From Roseovarius sp. MMSF_3359 (GTDB lineage Bacteria; Pseudomonadota; Alphaproteobacteria; Rhodobacterales; Rhodobacteraceae): 64,000 nt of DNA. Positions 43,679 to 51,012 of the stretch are shown piece after piece (within the stretch, counting starts at the first letter, position 1; every line of letters starts with the position of its first letter). A program made the translations under genes and the position numbers. The DNA is taken from contig NZ_JASHJC010000003.1 in assembly GCF_030733385.1 (NCBI RefSeq), positions 124,001-188,000 of the forward strand. The letters run 5' to 3'. The notes under the pieces are model-generated. The model worked only from the letters and a program-made list of their open reading frames with translations. It searched no databases and was not told the origin of the DNA.

Positions 43679-44896
43679 TTACGCCTTCTGCACGCGCCAG
43701 GGCTGCGACTTGAACCAGCCCGCGCCATAGGCGACCGCGATGATGAGTGCAAAGCCCACGCCGTTGATCAGGAGCATGGTCAGATGGCTCTTGCCCAGAA
43801 GGTCAAATCCGACACCAAGAAGCCGCGCCAGGAACATCGATGCCACGAAAACAGCCAGGGATTGCTGCCCCACCTTCATGATGATCGCAAGCGTCCGCCG
43901 CCAGACCCGGGCCATCACGCCATCGCCCGCGGGCGGCAGGATATTGACGCCTTTCGGCCCCACGAGCACCCAGGCAACATAGGCGGTCGCGAGGAAATGC
44001 ACGTAGCGCAGGATGCCGAAGTCCGTCTTGTTGATTAGGAACGCCCATTCCTTGCGCCACTCCTTGAAGAAGGCGAATTCGTTGTAGAGGCGGAAATAGG
44101 CGAAGGGCAGCGTGATGACGATGATCGCCACCGCCGTCCAGAACAGGCGCTTGTCCACGGGCGGGGCCGGTATCCAGCCCGACATCAGTGAAAAACCGGT
44201 GAAGAAGACAAGCTGCCAGCCGAAGGGATTGAAGAACCAGCCACGCTCGGACCATGGCTCTGCGGGCAGGTTGAAGTGCCAGATCTGCGCGCTGAGCCAG
44301 ATCGCCACAGAGACCGCCGCCATCAGACCGATATGCACCCGCTGCAACGCCACCATCAGGGGCATCATCGCCAGGATGACCAGGTACATAGGCAGGATAT
44401 CAAAGTAGTTCGGCACATAGGTTAACGTCAAAAGGCCCAAAAGGTTCTCTGTCGGGTTCTTGAAAAACGGAAAAAGATTGAGCTGCCCGATATAATTCCG
44501 CCCGTCGGGCAGTGCCGCGTTGAGCGCCACCATGGTGGCCGCGATGGCGAAGAAGAGGCAGATATGTGCCCAGTAAACCTGCCAGCAGCGGAAAGCCACG
44601 CGCGCCGTCCCAAGCGCCATGCCGCGATCACGGAAAGCCTTGCCGAAGGCGATGGCCGAAGCCATGCCCGAGCAGAAAACGAAGGTTTCCGTGGCATCGG
44701 AAAAACCGAACCGCGCGGGGATCCAGAGCGTCAGCCAATTGCCCGGAGTGTGCGCAATCAGGATGATGAACATCGCAATCCCGCGAAAGAAATCGAGACG
44801 GGGATCGCGCACACCGGTCAGGGGCGCGGCCTTGGCCGTCAGGATATCTTGCTTAGCCGATCGGGGCATATGTCGGGGCGTCTCTGCGAGGCTCAT
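43679..44896 (-). CDS. opgC: OpgC-type acyltransferase (glucan succinyltransferase)
   Basis: The product has 405 residues. ATG 44896 lies 5 bp from the preceding TPR stop; a TTG one codon upstream is less likely. About ten helices follow a hydrophilic N-terminus. The motif DPRLDFFRGIAMFIILIAHTPGNW (conserved Arg and His, about 31-54) is characteristic of OpgC and acyltransferase-3-like enzymes, as is SDATETFVFCSGMASAIAFG. In known cases OpgC adds succinyl groups to periplasmic glucans. It precedes opgG and opgH in one operon. Confidence 0.9.
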   Translation of the reverse strand: MSLAETPRHMPRSAKQDILTAKAAPLTGVRDPRLDFFRGIAMFIILIAHTPGNWLTLWIPARFGFSDATETFVFCSGMASAIAFGKAFRDRGMALGTARVAFRCWQVYWAHICLFFAIAATMVALNAALPDGRNYIGQLNLFPFFKNPTENLLGLLTLTYVPNYFDILPMYLVILAMMPLMVALQRVHIGLMAAVSVAIWLSAQIWHFNLPAEPWSERGWFFNPFGWQLVFFTGFSLMSGWIPAPPVDKRLFWTAVAIIVITLPFAYFRLYNEFAFFKEWRKEWAFLINKTDFGILRYVHFLATAYVAWVLVGPKGVNILPPAGDGVMARVWRRTLAIIMKVGQQSLAVFVASMFLARLLGVGFDLLGKSHLTMLLINGVGFALIIAVAYGAGWFKSQPWRVQKA

Positions 44897-44901
44897 CAAA
44901 A

Positions 44902-46263
44902 TTACTGCGCTGCTACAGCGGGATCTGCCATACGGGCGGCTTCAATCAAAGCCAAGCGTTTATCAGCAAAGGCATCCGCTGTCCCGTCACGTAGGCGGGT
45001 CCGTGCCGAAATCAGTTTCTCGGCCTCGGCTAGGCGACCAGCACGCAGGGCGGATTCGATGGTCAGGCGTTCGAACACGTCGCGCTGCGCGTGGCTGCCG
45101 CCCATGTTCTGGAACCGGGGCTGTACCGCGGCCAGATGGGCAAAGGCACGATCGTATTGCGCATCGCCAAAGGCGGCCAGACCTTCGGCGGCCGCATGGC
45201 CGGGGTCTTTCATGATGCGCGCAACCTCGGTTCCCGTCTGAGCATCCTCAGCCACCCGCGCAGTCAGGCGCGCCACCGCATCGGGGCGGTTGTCGCCCAC
45301 GAGTGCCAGCATGTAATGCAGATCGGCAAAAACCAGGCACCCATCGTCACTGCGGCTTTCGGCCAGCTCGGCCAGCTCACCCCAGCGGTCGCCGACATTC
45401 ACGCCCTCGAGCTCAAGCCGCATCAAAAGCGAACTGGCATTCGAGAAATCGCGGTAATCGTCTGTCTTTTCGTTGCGGATCTGCTGGTCATAGAGGTCAA
45501 GCGTGTGGGCATATTCCCCTTTGTCGAGGTGCAACAGCGCCTTGTGCCACCAGACATGGAAGCGGAAATTGTTGCAATGGTTCCAGGCGTCGGTGTTGCC
45601 TTCGATCAGGGAGATGCCGCAATCGGGCCGGTGGGTCATGTCATAGACATGCGCCACCGCGTGCAGGCCCCAGGCATCGTCACTGGCGTAGTGCAGGGCC
45701 TCGATCCCGGTGCGCTCGGCCTCGGCATAGCTCCCGGTTTCCTCTTGAGCGAAGGACAGGCACCCCAACGCATAGCCGCGCAGGGCATGATCCGGCCCAT
45801 GGGCACCGATCACGGCCTCAAGCGAGCGGCGCATGCCGTGATTGTCGCCCAGGATAAAGCGGATCGCGTGGCTTACCTTCATCGACAGAGTGTCAGCCGG
45901 GTTGAGGCGCATCGCCTCTTCCATATGTCCAATGGCCCGACTGGGGCTGCCGTGCATCCAAGCATCGGACGCCTGGCACCACAGGCGTTCGCGTGGCGTC
46001 GCCCCACCCGCCGACAAGGCCTTCTGCGCGTGGGCATTGGCCGCGCGGGCCGCATCGACCAACTCGCGCCGGCCCATCATCATCGAAAACAGGCTCTTGG
46101 CGGCATGGGCCATGGCAAAGCCCGGCTCGGCCTCAAGAACACGGCCGAGGTAGACAGGCGTATCAGCGCCATGGGCAAGGAAAGCCCGTGTCATCGCATC
46201 CCAATCGTCCAGGGTTTCGCGCCGGGACAGACTTACGGGACAAGTGCAGATATCATGAAGCAT
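44902..46263 (-). CDS. tetratricopeptide-repeat protein, TTC38-like
   Basis: The product has 453 residues. ATG 46263 (MLHDICTCP) is chosen over a longer start in the upstream spacer. The protein is entirely helical, with paired TPR-like helices throughout, and resembles the tetratricopeptide-repeat 38 family: FAMAHAAKSLFSM near residue 55, GHMEEAMRLNP near 112, and HNAW-type patterns such as DAWNHCNNFRFHVWWHKALLHLD (about 225-247). There is no signal peptide or membrane segment. The stop lies 5 bp before opgC, so it is the first gene of the opg operon. Its function is unknown. Confidence 0.75.
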   Translation of the reverse strand: MLHDICTCPVSLSRRETLDDWDAMTRAFLAHGADTPVYLGRVLEAEPGFAMAHAAKSLFSMMMGRRELVDAARAANAHAQKALSAGGATPRERLWCQASDAWMHGSPSRAIGHMEEAMRLNPADTLSMKVSHAIRFILGDNHGMRRSLEAVIGAHGPDHALRGYALGCLSFAQEETGSYAEAERTGIEALHYASDDAWGLHAVAHVYDMTHRPDCGISLIEGNTDAWNHCNNFRFHVWWHKALLHLDKGEYAHTLDLYDQQIRNEKTDDYRDFSNASSLLMRLELEGVNVGDRWGELAELAESRSDDGCLVFADLHYMLALVGDNRPDAVARLTARVAEDAQTGTEVARIMKDPGHAAAEGLAAFGDAQYDRAFAHLAAVQPRFQNMGGSHAQRDVFERLTIESALRAGRLAEAEKLISARTRLRDGTADAFADKRLALIEAARMADPAVAAQ

Positions 46264-46388
46264 GGGTCGCCTTTTGGTTATTGCCTGGTTACAGTCACCT
46301 AACCGGTGGACGGCTCTCTCGCACCTCACATGCCTGCTAGCGCGCGGGAAAGTGATGCGGTTTCACGAATTAGTGATCCTCAAAGGCG

Positions 46389-47606
46389 CTACTTGCCTTC
46401 TTTTTCATCACCCTCGAACCGGCTCAAAAGGCCCGCCAAGCGATCGGTATCCTGCCCGAACCGTGGCGGCGGCCGCCGGTAAGTCACTGGTGTCTTTGAG
46501 AATTTCAGCGGATTGCCTAGAACCGAGACGGCACCGTCCCGCACCCCGTCATGCGGTATCTGCGCCACTGTTTGACGTGCGATGGCCTGATCCGATGTCA
46601 GCGCCTGCCCCACATCATGGATCGGACCGCAGGGAACCTGCACCGATTGTAACTTTTCCAAAATCTCGCCCACGCTCAGTTTGCCAAGTGTTTCAACAAT
46701 CTGCGGTGTGAGGCGATCGCGATGCCGGATCCGGTCGGAGTTTGTGCGGTATTCGGGCGCTGTGGCCAGGTCATTGCGACCCAGCACCTCGCAAAACCGT
46801 CGAAACTGCGCGTCATTGCCAACGGCGACGATCACATGACCATCGGATCCGGCGAACACGTCGTAGGGAACGATGTTGGGATGGGCATTGCCGCGCCGTT
46901 CGGGCAATTGGCCCGAGGTCAGGTAGTTCGTCCCCTCATTCACAAGCCACGCCATCTGCGCATCGACCAGTGCCAGATCAATATGCTGCCCTTCGCCGGT
47001 GGCGTCGCGATGGCGCAGCGCGGCCAGCACGCCAATCGCCGCATACATCCCGCACATCACGTCGGCGATCCCCACGCCCACCTTCATTGGCGGCCCGTCC
47101 GGCGCACCGGTCAACGACATGATCCCGCCATAGCCCTGCGCCATCAGGTCATATCCGGGGCGGTCCCGGTTGGGGCCAGTTTGCCCGAAGCCAGAGATCG
47201 AACAATAGACGAGGCCGGGGTTGTCAGCGCAGACCGTCTCGTGGTCCAGCCCGTATTTGCGCAAGCCGCCGGGCTTGTAATTCTCGATCAGGACATCCGC
47301 GCGCCGGGCAAGGGAGGCCACGAGGCGCTGGCCCTCTTCGGTCGAAAGGTCTGCCGCGATCGAATATTTGTTGCGGTTCGACGACATGAAATAGGCGCTC
47401 AGGTCGCTTTGCCCGTCGTTGACCTCGGCATAGGGCGGCCCCCAACCGCGCGTATCGTCGCCGCCGGTCTTGGGGTTTTCGATCTTGAGCACCGTCGCCC
47501 CCAGATCACCCAACATCTGCGTGGCCGTCGGCCCCGCGAGAATGCGCGACAGATCCAGCACCAGTAGCCCATCGAGCGGACCCTTGGGATCAGAACATGC
47601 CGTCAT
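46389..47606 (-). CDS. class III CoA-transferase (CaiB/BaiF family)
   Basis: The product has 405 residues. ATG 47606 overlaps the end of the ThDP-enzyme gene by 17 bp. The family opening LDGLLVLDLSRILAGPTATQMLGDLGATVLKIE and the CoA-binding RNKYSIAADL are visible. The catalytic Asp is Asp153 in RPGYDLMAQGYGG, so the enzyme should be active, forming an aspartyl-CoA thioester intermediate. It moves CoA between two carboxylic acids. Tight coupling to a ThDP enzyme recalls the formyl-CoA transferase/oxalyl-CoA decarboxylase pair, but the substrate is not determined. Confidence 0.85.
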   Translation of the reverse strand: MTACSDPKGPLDGLLVLDLSRILAGPTATQMLGDLGATVLKIENPKTGGDDTRGWGPPYAEVNDGQSDLSAYFMSSNRNKYSIAADLSTEEGQRLVASLARRADVLIENYKPGGLRKYGLDHETVCADNPGLVYCSISGFGQTGPNRDRPGYDLMAQGYGGIMSLTGAPDGPPMKVGVGIADVMCGMYAAIGVLAALRHRDATGEGQHIDLALVDAQMAWLVNEGTNYLTSGQLPERRGNAHPNIVPYDVFAGSDGHVIVAVGNDAQFRRFCEVLGRNDLATAPEYRTNSDRIRHRDRLTPQIVETLGKLSVGEILEKLQSVQVPCGPIHDVGQALTSDQAIARQTVAQIPHDGVRDGAVSVLGNPLKFSKTPVTYRRPPPRFGQDTDRLAGLLSRFEGDEKEGK

Positions 47607-49191
47607 AGGATTTCTTTTCGATCTCTGCGGCAATCACCGTAAAGCGATCCGCGTTCATGGCGGCCTCAAGCGCCGAGCGCAATTCGTCCCGGGACCGTAC
47701 ATGCTGCCCGTTGCCGCCCAGGCCGCGCGCCACGGCGGCGAAATCAAACTGGCCGAATTCCACGCCGTTGTTTTTCAACTGGCGCTGCCGCTGCTTCAAT
47801 TCGATCAACGCAAGGCTCGCATCAACGAACACCACGAAGATCGTCCGCAGGCCCAGTTCCGCCGCGGTCGAAATCTCTCCCGCGACCATCAGGAAGCCCG
47901 CATCGCCGGAAAATGAAACGACCGTGCGGTTTGGCTCGGCCACCTGCGCGCCGATGGCCAGCGGCACCGCGCAGCCCATGGTGCAAAGCCCGCTGGATTG
48001 GGTCAATGCGCGGGGAAAACCGCACTCCCACATCTGCGACAGCAAAATCCGGTGCGCGCCGCTATCGGCGGTGGCCAGCGTGTCGGGCGGCAAAACCTCC
48101 TGACAGGTGGCGATGACCGCATCCGGGCCCCAATCGTTGCGCACCGCAAAGGCCTCGCGCAGTTCCGCACGCACGCGGGCCGGTGCATCATCGGACCATG
48201 TTTCTGCGACCGCGTCCGGCGTCAGGGCGCGCAGGGTCTCGGTGACGCTGCCGATCATGTTGTGGGTGGCCTGGTGCATGTAGTGGTGGTTGGGCTCGGC
48301 AGTGATGTCGATCACCACCTGCCGCGCGGGGTCAAAGGCGTTTTGCCAGCCCGTGCGCATCTCGATCGGATCATATCCGGCCGCCAACACCACATCGGCC
48401 CCGGCCACCAGCGGCAGCAGGATCTTGTCCGCCTTGGGTGACAACCCCGCCCCCCCGAGCGCCAGCGGATGATCCTCGGGGATCAGGCCCTTGGCCTTGT
48501 AGGTGGTGATGACTGGCGCACCAAGAGCCTCCGCCGCGGCCAGAAGCGCGTCACCGGCACGATCCTCGACCGCATCGACACCGGCGACAATGACAGGGCG
48601 CTGCGCCCGGGCAAGCGCCGCTCGGGCCGCGTCGAAAGCCGGTCCCACCGCGGGCGTCATCGCCACCGCATCGGGGCGCAACACCCCGTCGCCCGTGGCG
48701 GGTGCATCAGCTACGGAAATCGGCACGTCGATATGAACCGGCCCCGGCCTGCCCTCGGTGGCGATGCCCACGGCCTTGTCGGCAATTACATGTGCCGCGC
48801 CAGCCGAAAGGGTGAAACTCTCCTTGGTCACCGCGCGGAAAACCTGCTGCTGATCGAGCACTTGATGGGTGTAGACCTGCGCCTCATCGGCATCCACGGC
48901 CCCCGACATCACGATCATTGGCACGCGATCCTGCCGGGCATTCTCGACCACGTTGACCGCGTTCAGGATCCCTGGCCCCACGGTCGCCACCAAAAGCCCC
49001 GGCGCACCCGTGCGATGATAGGTCCCTTCGGCCATGAACCCGGCGGCGTTTTCGTGTTTGGCCAGAACGAAGCGAATCCCGGCAGCCTCCAGCGCATCAA
49101 CCAGCGTCAGAACCTCGCCCCCCGGCATGCCAAACGCCCACCGGCATCCGGCCGCATAAAGGCGGCGCGCCAGCACATCCGCGGCTCTCAT
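47590..49191 (-). CDS. thiamine-diphosphate enzyme, acetolactate-synthase-large-subunit-like
   Basis: The product has 533 residues. ATG 49191 follows AAAGGAC; longer in-frame starts lack such a site. The three ThDP domains are recognisable: N-terminal PYR domain with the activating Glu47 in KHENAAGFMAEG, a central Rossmann-like domain (about 190-320), and a PP domain with SGDAGFLMVAGEI. The residue that normally supplies the Asn Mg-ligand after GDG is Asp here (FVDASL). No regulatory subunit is nearby, so it is probably not biosynthetic IlvB. A decarboxylase or lyase acting with the adjacent CoA-transferase is the best guess. Confidence 0.8.
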   Translation of the reverse strand: MRAADVLARRLYAAGCRWAFGMPGGEVLTLVDALEAAGIRFVLAKHENAAGFMAEGTYHRTGAPGLLVATVGPGILNAVNVVENARQDRVPMIVMSGAVDADEAQVYTHQVLDQQQVFRAVTKESFTLSAGAAHVIADKAVGIATEGRPGPVHIDVPISVADAPATGDGVLRPDAVAMTPAVGPAFDAARAALARAQRPVIVAGVDAVEDRAGDALLAAAEALGAPVITTYKAKGLIPEDHPLALGGAGLSPKADKILLPLVAGADVVLAAGYDPIEMRTGWQNAFDPARQVVIDITAEPNHHYMHQATHNMIGSVTETLRALTPDAVAETWSDDAPARVRAELREAFAVRNDWGPDAVIATCQEVLPPDTLATADSGAHRILLSQMWECGFPRALTQSSGLCTMGCAVPLAIGAQVAEPNRTVVSFSGDAGFLMVAGEISTAAELGLRTIFVVFVDASLALIELKQRQRQLKNNGVEFGQFDFAAVARGLGGNGQHVRSRDELRSALEAAMNADRFTVIAAEIEKKSYDGMF

Positions 49192-49428
49192 CTGTCCTTT
49201 GGCCACCTGCCCACCTCTTCGATACCTGCCGCGTACATGCCGCCATTGACACCAAGTATCAAAACACTTCCTCGTGTAACAAGACCGTCTTTTTGTAACG
49301 ATCACGCCCCAGGGGCGCCAAACCCCGCAGGCCACGCCGAATTGACGACGGTGCTGGGTATCTTCCCCGTTTAACTACCGCAAAAACCTCGTATATTGTT
49401 TTCAAAGCAGAACCAAACCGAGGCCCGG

Positions 49429-50304
49429 ATGCAGGTCGTCCTCCACGCAGGCGCACATATGACCGACGAAGACAGGCTGAGCGCATGCCTGATCAAGAAC
49501 CGCGACCTTCTCTCGGGGTACGGGACCGAGATTCCCAACCCCGGCACCTATCGCAAATCGGTGCGTATCCTGCTGCGAACGGCCGCAAGGGAGGGGATTA
49601 CCGAAGGCGCCCGGGACGTGGTCATGCAGAATGCAAATCTGTCGTTCGAACCGGAGCGGTTGATCCTTTCAGGGCCGAGTTTCTTTGGGACCCCCAAGAT
49701 GGCGGCAAGCGGCGCTGAACTCTACAGCTCGGCCGAGGCCCGCATCGGGTTTTTTCTGCAGATGTTCCCGAACGACCGGCTCGAGCTTTTCATCGCGATC
49801 CGCAATCCGGCAACCTTCCTGCCCGCAGTCCTCGGGGCGACCGGCCTGACCTCAATGACCGAATACCTGCGCGGCGGCGATCCGACATCCATCCGCTGGT
49901 CGCACCTGATCGAACGGCTGAACGCCGCGTTTCCCGATATCCCCCTCACGGTCTGGTGCAACGAGGATACCCCCCTGATCTGGGCGCAGATCATGCGTGA
50001 AATGGCGGGGCTTGATCCCACTGTCGCGCTTGAAGGTGAATTTGCCCTGCTCGAAGAGATTATGACCGAACCGGGCCTGCAGCGGTTCAATTCCTATGTC
50101 GGTTCCCACCCCGGCATGACCGAAATCCAGAAACGCCGCGTCATTGCTGCCTTTCTCGACAAGTTCGCGGATGAGGAAGCCATCGAGGAAGAACTTGACG
50201 TGCCCGGCTGGACCGAAGAGATGATCGACCACATGACCGAGCTCTACGACGAAGATGTTTACGCGATCGAGCGCATGTCCGGGGTCAACCTCATCACACC
50301 GTGA
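49429..50304 (+). CDS. sulfotransferase-like protein of unknown function
   Basis: The product has 291 residues from ATG 49429. It opens QVVLHAGAHMTDEDRLSACLIKN, which aligns by eye with the 5'-PSB loop of sulfotransferase-fold proteins (HxGAHKTGTTxLQ). The Lys-Thr-Gly-Thr of the active loop is replaced by Met-Thr-Asp-Glu, so catalysis of the usual type is doubtful. Further features are FIAIRNPATFLPAV, like the 3'-phosphate-binding motif, and an acidic C-terminus. Proteins like this are widespread and uncharacterised in roseobacters. It is divergent from the ThDP-enzyme gene, with a 237-bp spacer. Confidence 0.6.
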   Translation: MQVVLHAGAHMTDEDRLSACLIKNRDLLSGYGTEIPNPGTYRKSVRILLRTAAREGITEGARDVVMQNANLSFEPERLILSGPSFFGTPKMAASGAELYSSAEARIGFFLQMFPNDRLELFIAIRNPATFLPAVLGATGLTSMTEYLRGGDPTSIRWSHLIERLNAAFPDIPLTVWCNEDTPLIWAQIMREMAGLDPTVALEGEFALLEEIMTEPGLQRFNSYVGSHPGMTEIQKRRVIAAFLDKFADEEAIEEELDVPGWTEEMIDHMTELYDEDVYAIERMSGVNLITP

Positions 50305-50310
50305 CGAGGG

Positions 50311-50568
50311 CTACATGCCAAGGGCTTCCTTGTACATCTCAAGCACGGCCTCTTCCTCGGCGATATCGTCCTTGTCGCGCTTGCGCAGCGCCACGACCTT
50401 GCGCATGACCTTGGTGTCGTAGCCACGCGCCTTGGCCTCGGCCATCACTTCCTTTTGCTGCTCGGCAATGTCTTTCTTCTCGGCTTCAAGCCGTTCGAAC
50501 CGCTCAATGAACTGGCGCAGCTCGTCCGCTGTCACCCGGTATGTCGTATCAGTTGTCATCTCGTCCAT
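50311..50568 (-). CDS. gapR: GapR family (DUF2312) DNA-binding protein
   Basis: The product has 85 residues. ATG 50568 follows GTGGAGGCAG. The DUF2312 pattern is nearly complete: TADELRQFIERFERLEAEKKDI (long coiled-coil helix, about 15-36), EVMAEAKARGYDTKVMRKVVALRKRD (about 41-66) and a short final helix. In Caulobacter GapR is a nucleoid-associated protein that binds overtwisted AT-rich DNA ahead of replication and transcription and supports topoisomerase action. It is a normal-length member, and the gene is convergent with the sulfotransferase-like gene. Confidence 0.9.
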   Translation of the reverse strand: MDEMTTDTTYRVTADELRQFIERFERLEAEKKDIAEQQKEVMAEAKARGYDTKVMRKVVALRKRDKDDIAEEEAVLEMYKEALGM

Positions 50569-50721
50569 TGCCCTGCCTCCACTTGGTTCGAAGCCACTGA
50601 CTACCCTCCCCGCCCGGCCCCTGCAAGGCGCAACTTCATGCCGCCGCAGCTTGCAGTTTTGGCGGCGTTCAGGTAGGCGCGCGGAGTGTGCGTCTTGCGC
50701 AAAAGCCAAAGGATCGAACCC

Positions 50722-50937
50722 ATGGAAGCTCTTGTCTGGTTAGGTGCCGTCGTGTCGCTGCTTGGTCTTGCGGGATTGGTCTGGTGCATCGTCACCGTTT
50801 GGAAGGCGCGCAAGGCCGGCCTCGATGACGACGCCCTGCGCGCCAAGCTGCAGCAGGTCGTGCCGATGAATACCGGTGCGCTTTTTCTTTCGATGACGGG
50901 GCTGATGCTGGTGGTGGTCGGCATTCTGCTGACCTGA
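50722..50937 (+). CDS. small two-helix membrane protein
   Basis: The product has 71 residues from ATG 50722; an in-frame ATG 36 bp upstream is less likely. Helix 1 is about 4-24 (VWLGAVVSLLGLAGLVWCIV), a basic/acidic loop KARKAGLDDDALRAKLQQVVP follows, and helix 2 is about 48-70. No function is known. Its size and pattern match small conserved inner-membrane proteins of Rhodobacteraceae. It is divergent from gapR with a 153-bp spacer. Confidence 0.65.
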   Translation: MEALVWLGAVVSLLGLAGLVWCIVTVWKARKAGLDDDALRAKLQQVVPMNTGALFLSMTGLMLVVVGILLT

Positions 50938-50996
50938 GGGCTTGTCGAGGCGGTTGGGAGCCAGAAGTCCGTATCCTACCGCCCGGGCTTGTTCGA
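50938..50996. repeat. intergenic element: direct repeats around a GGCGGT/ACCGCC hairpin
   Basis: GGGCTTGTCGA (50938-50948) and GGGCTTGTTCGA (50985-50996) flank GGCGGT (50949-50954) and ACCGCC (50978-50983), which can pair around a 23-base core GTTGGGAGCC-type segment ending TATCCT. The core read on the minus strand encodes a GRIRTSG-type peptide that, from memory, recurs in many spurious annotations, a sign of a widely repeated DNA element such as a tRNA-like remnant. It lies between a plus gene end and a minus gene end. Confidence 0.4.
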
Positions 50997-51012
50997 CCCA
51001 CCTAGGTGCGGC

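Noticed and set aside
42244-43713. 489-codon open frame on the plus strand across opgG
   Set aside because: Antisense shadow of a clear OpgG coding region, with no motif or ribosome site.
45091-46302. 403-codon open frame antisense to the TPR gene
   Set aside because: No ribosome site or domain; the TPR reading on the minus strand has coherent helical repeats and operon coupling.
50792-51001. 69-residue protein on the minus strand containing GRIRTSG
   Set aside because: It overlaps a well-supported small membrane-protein gene and derives from the intergenic hairpin element; this peptide is a familiar spurious annotation.
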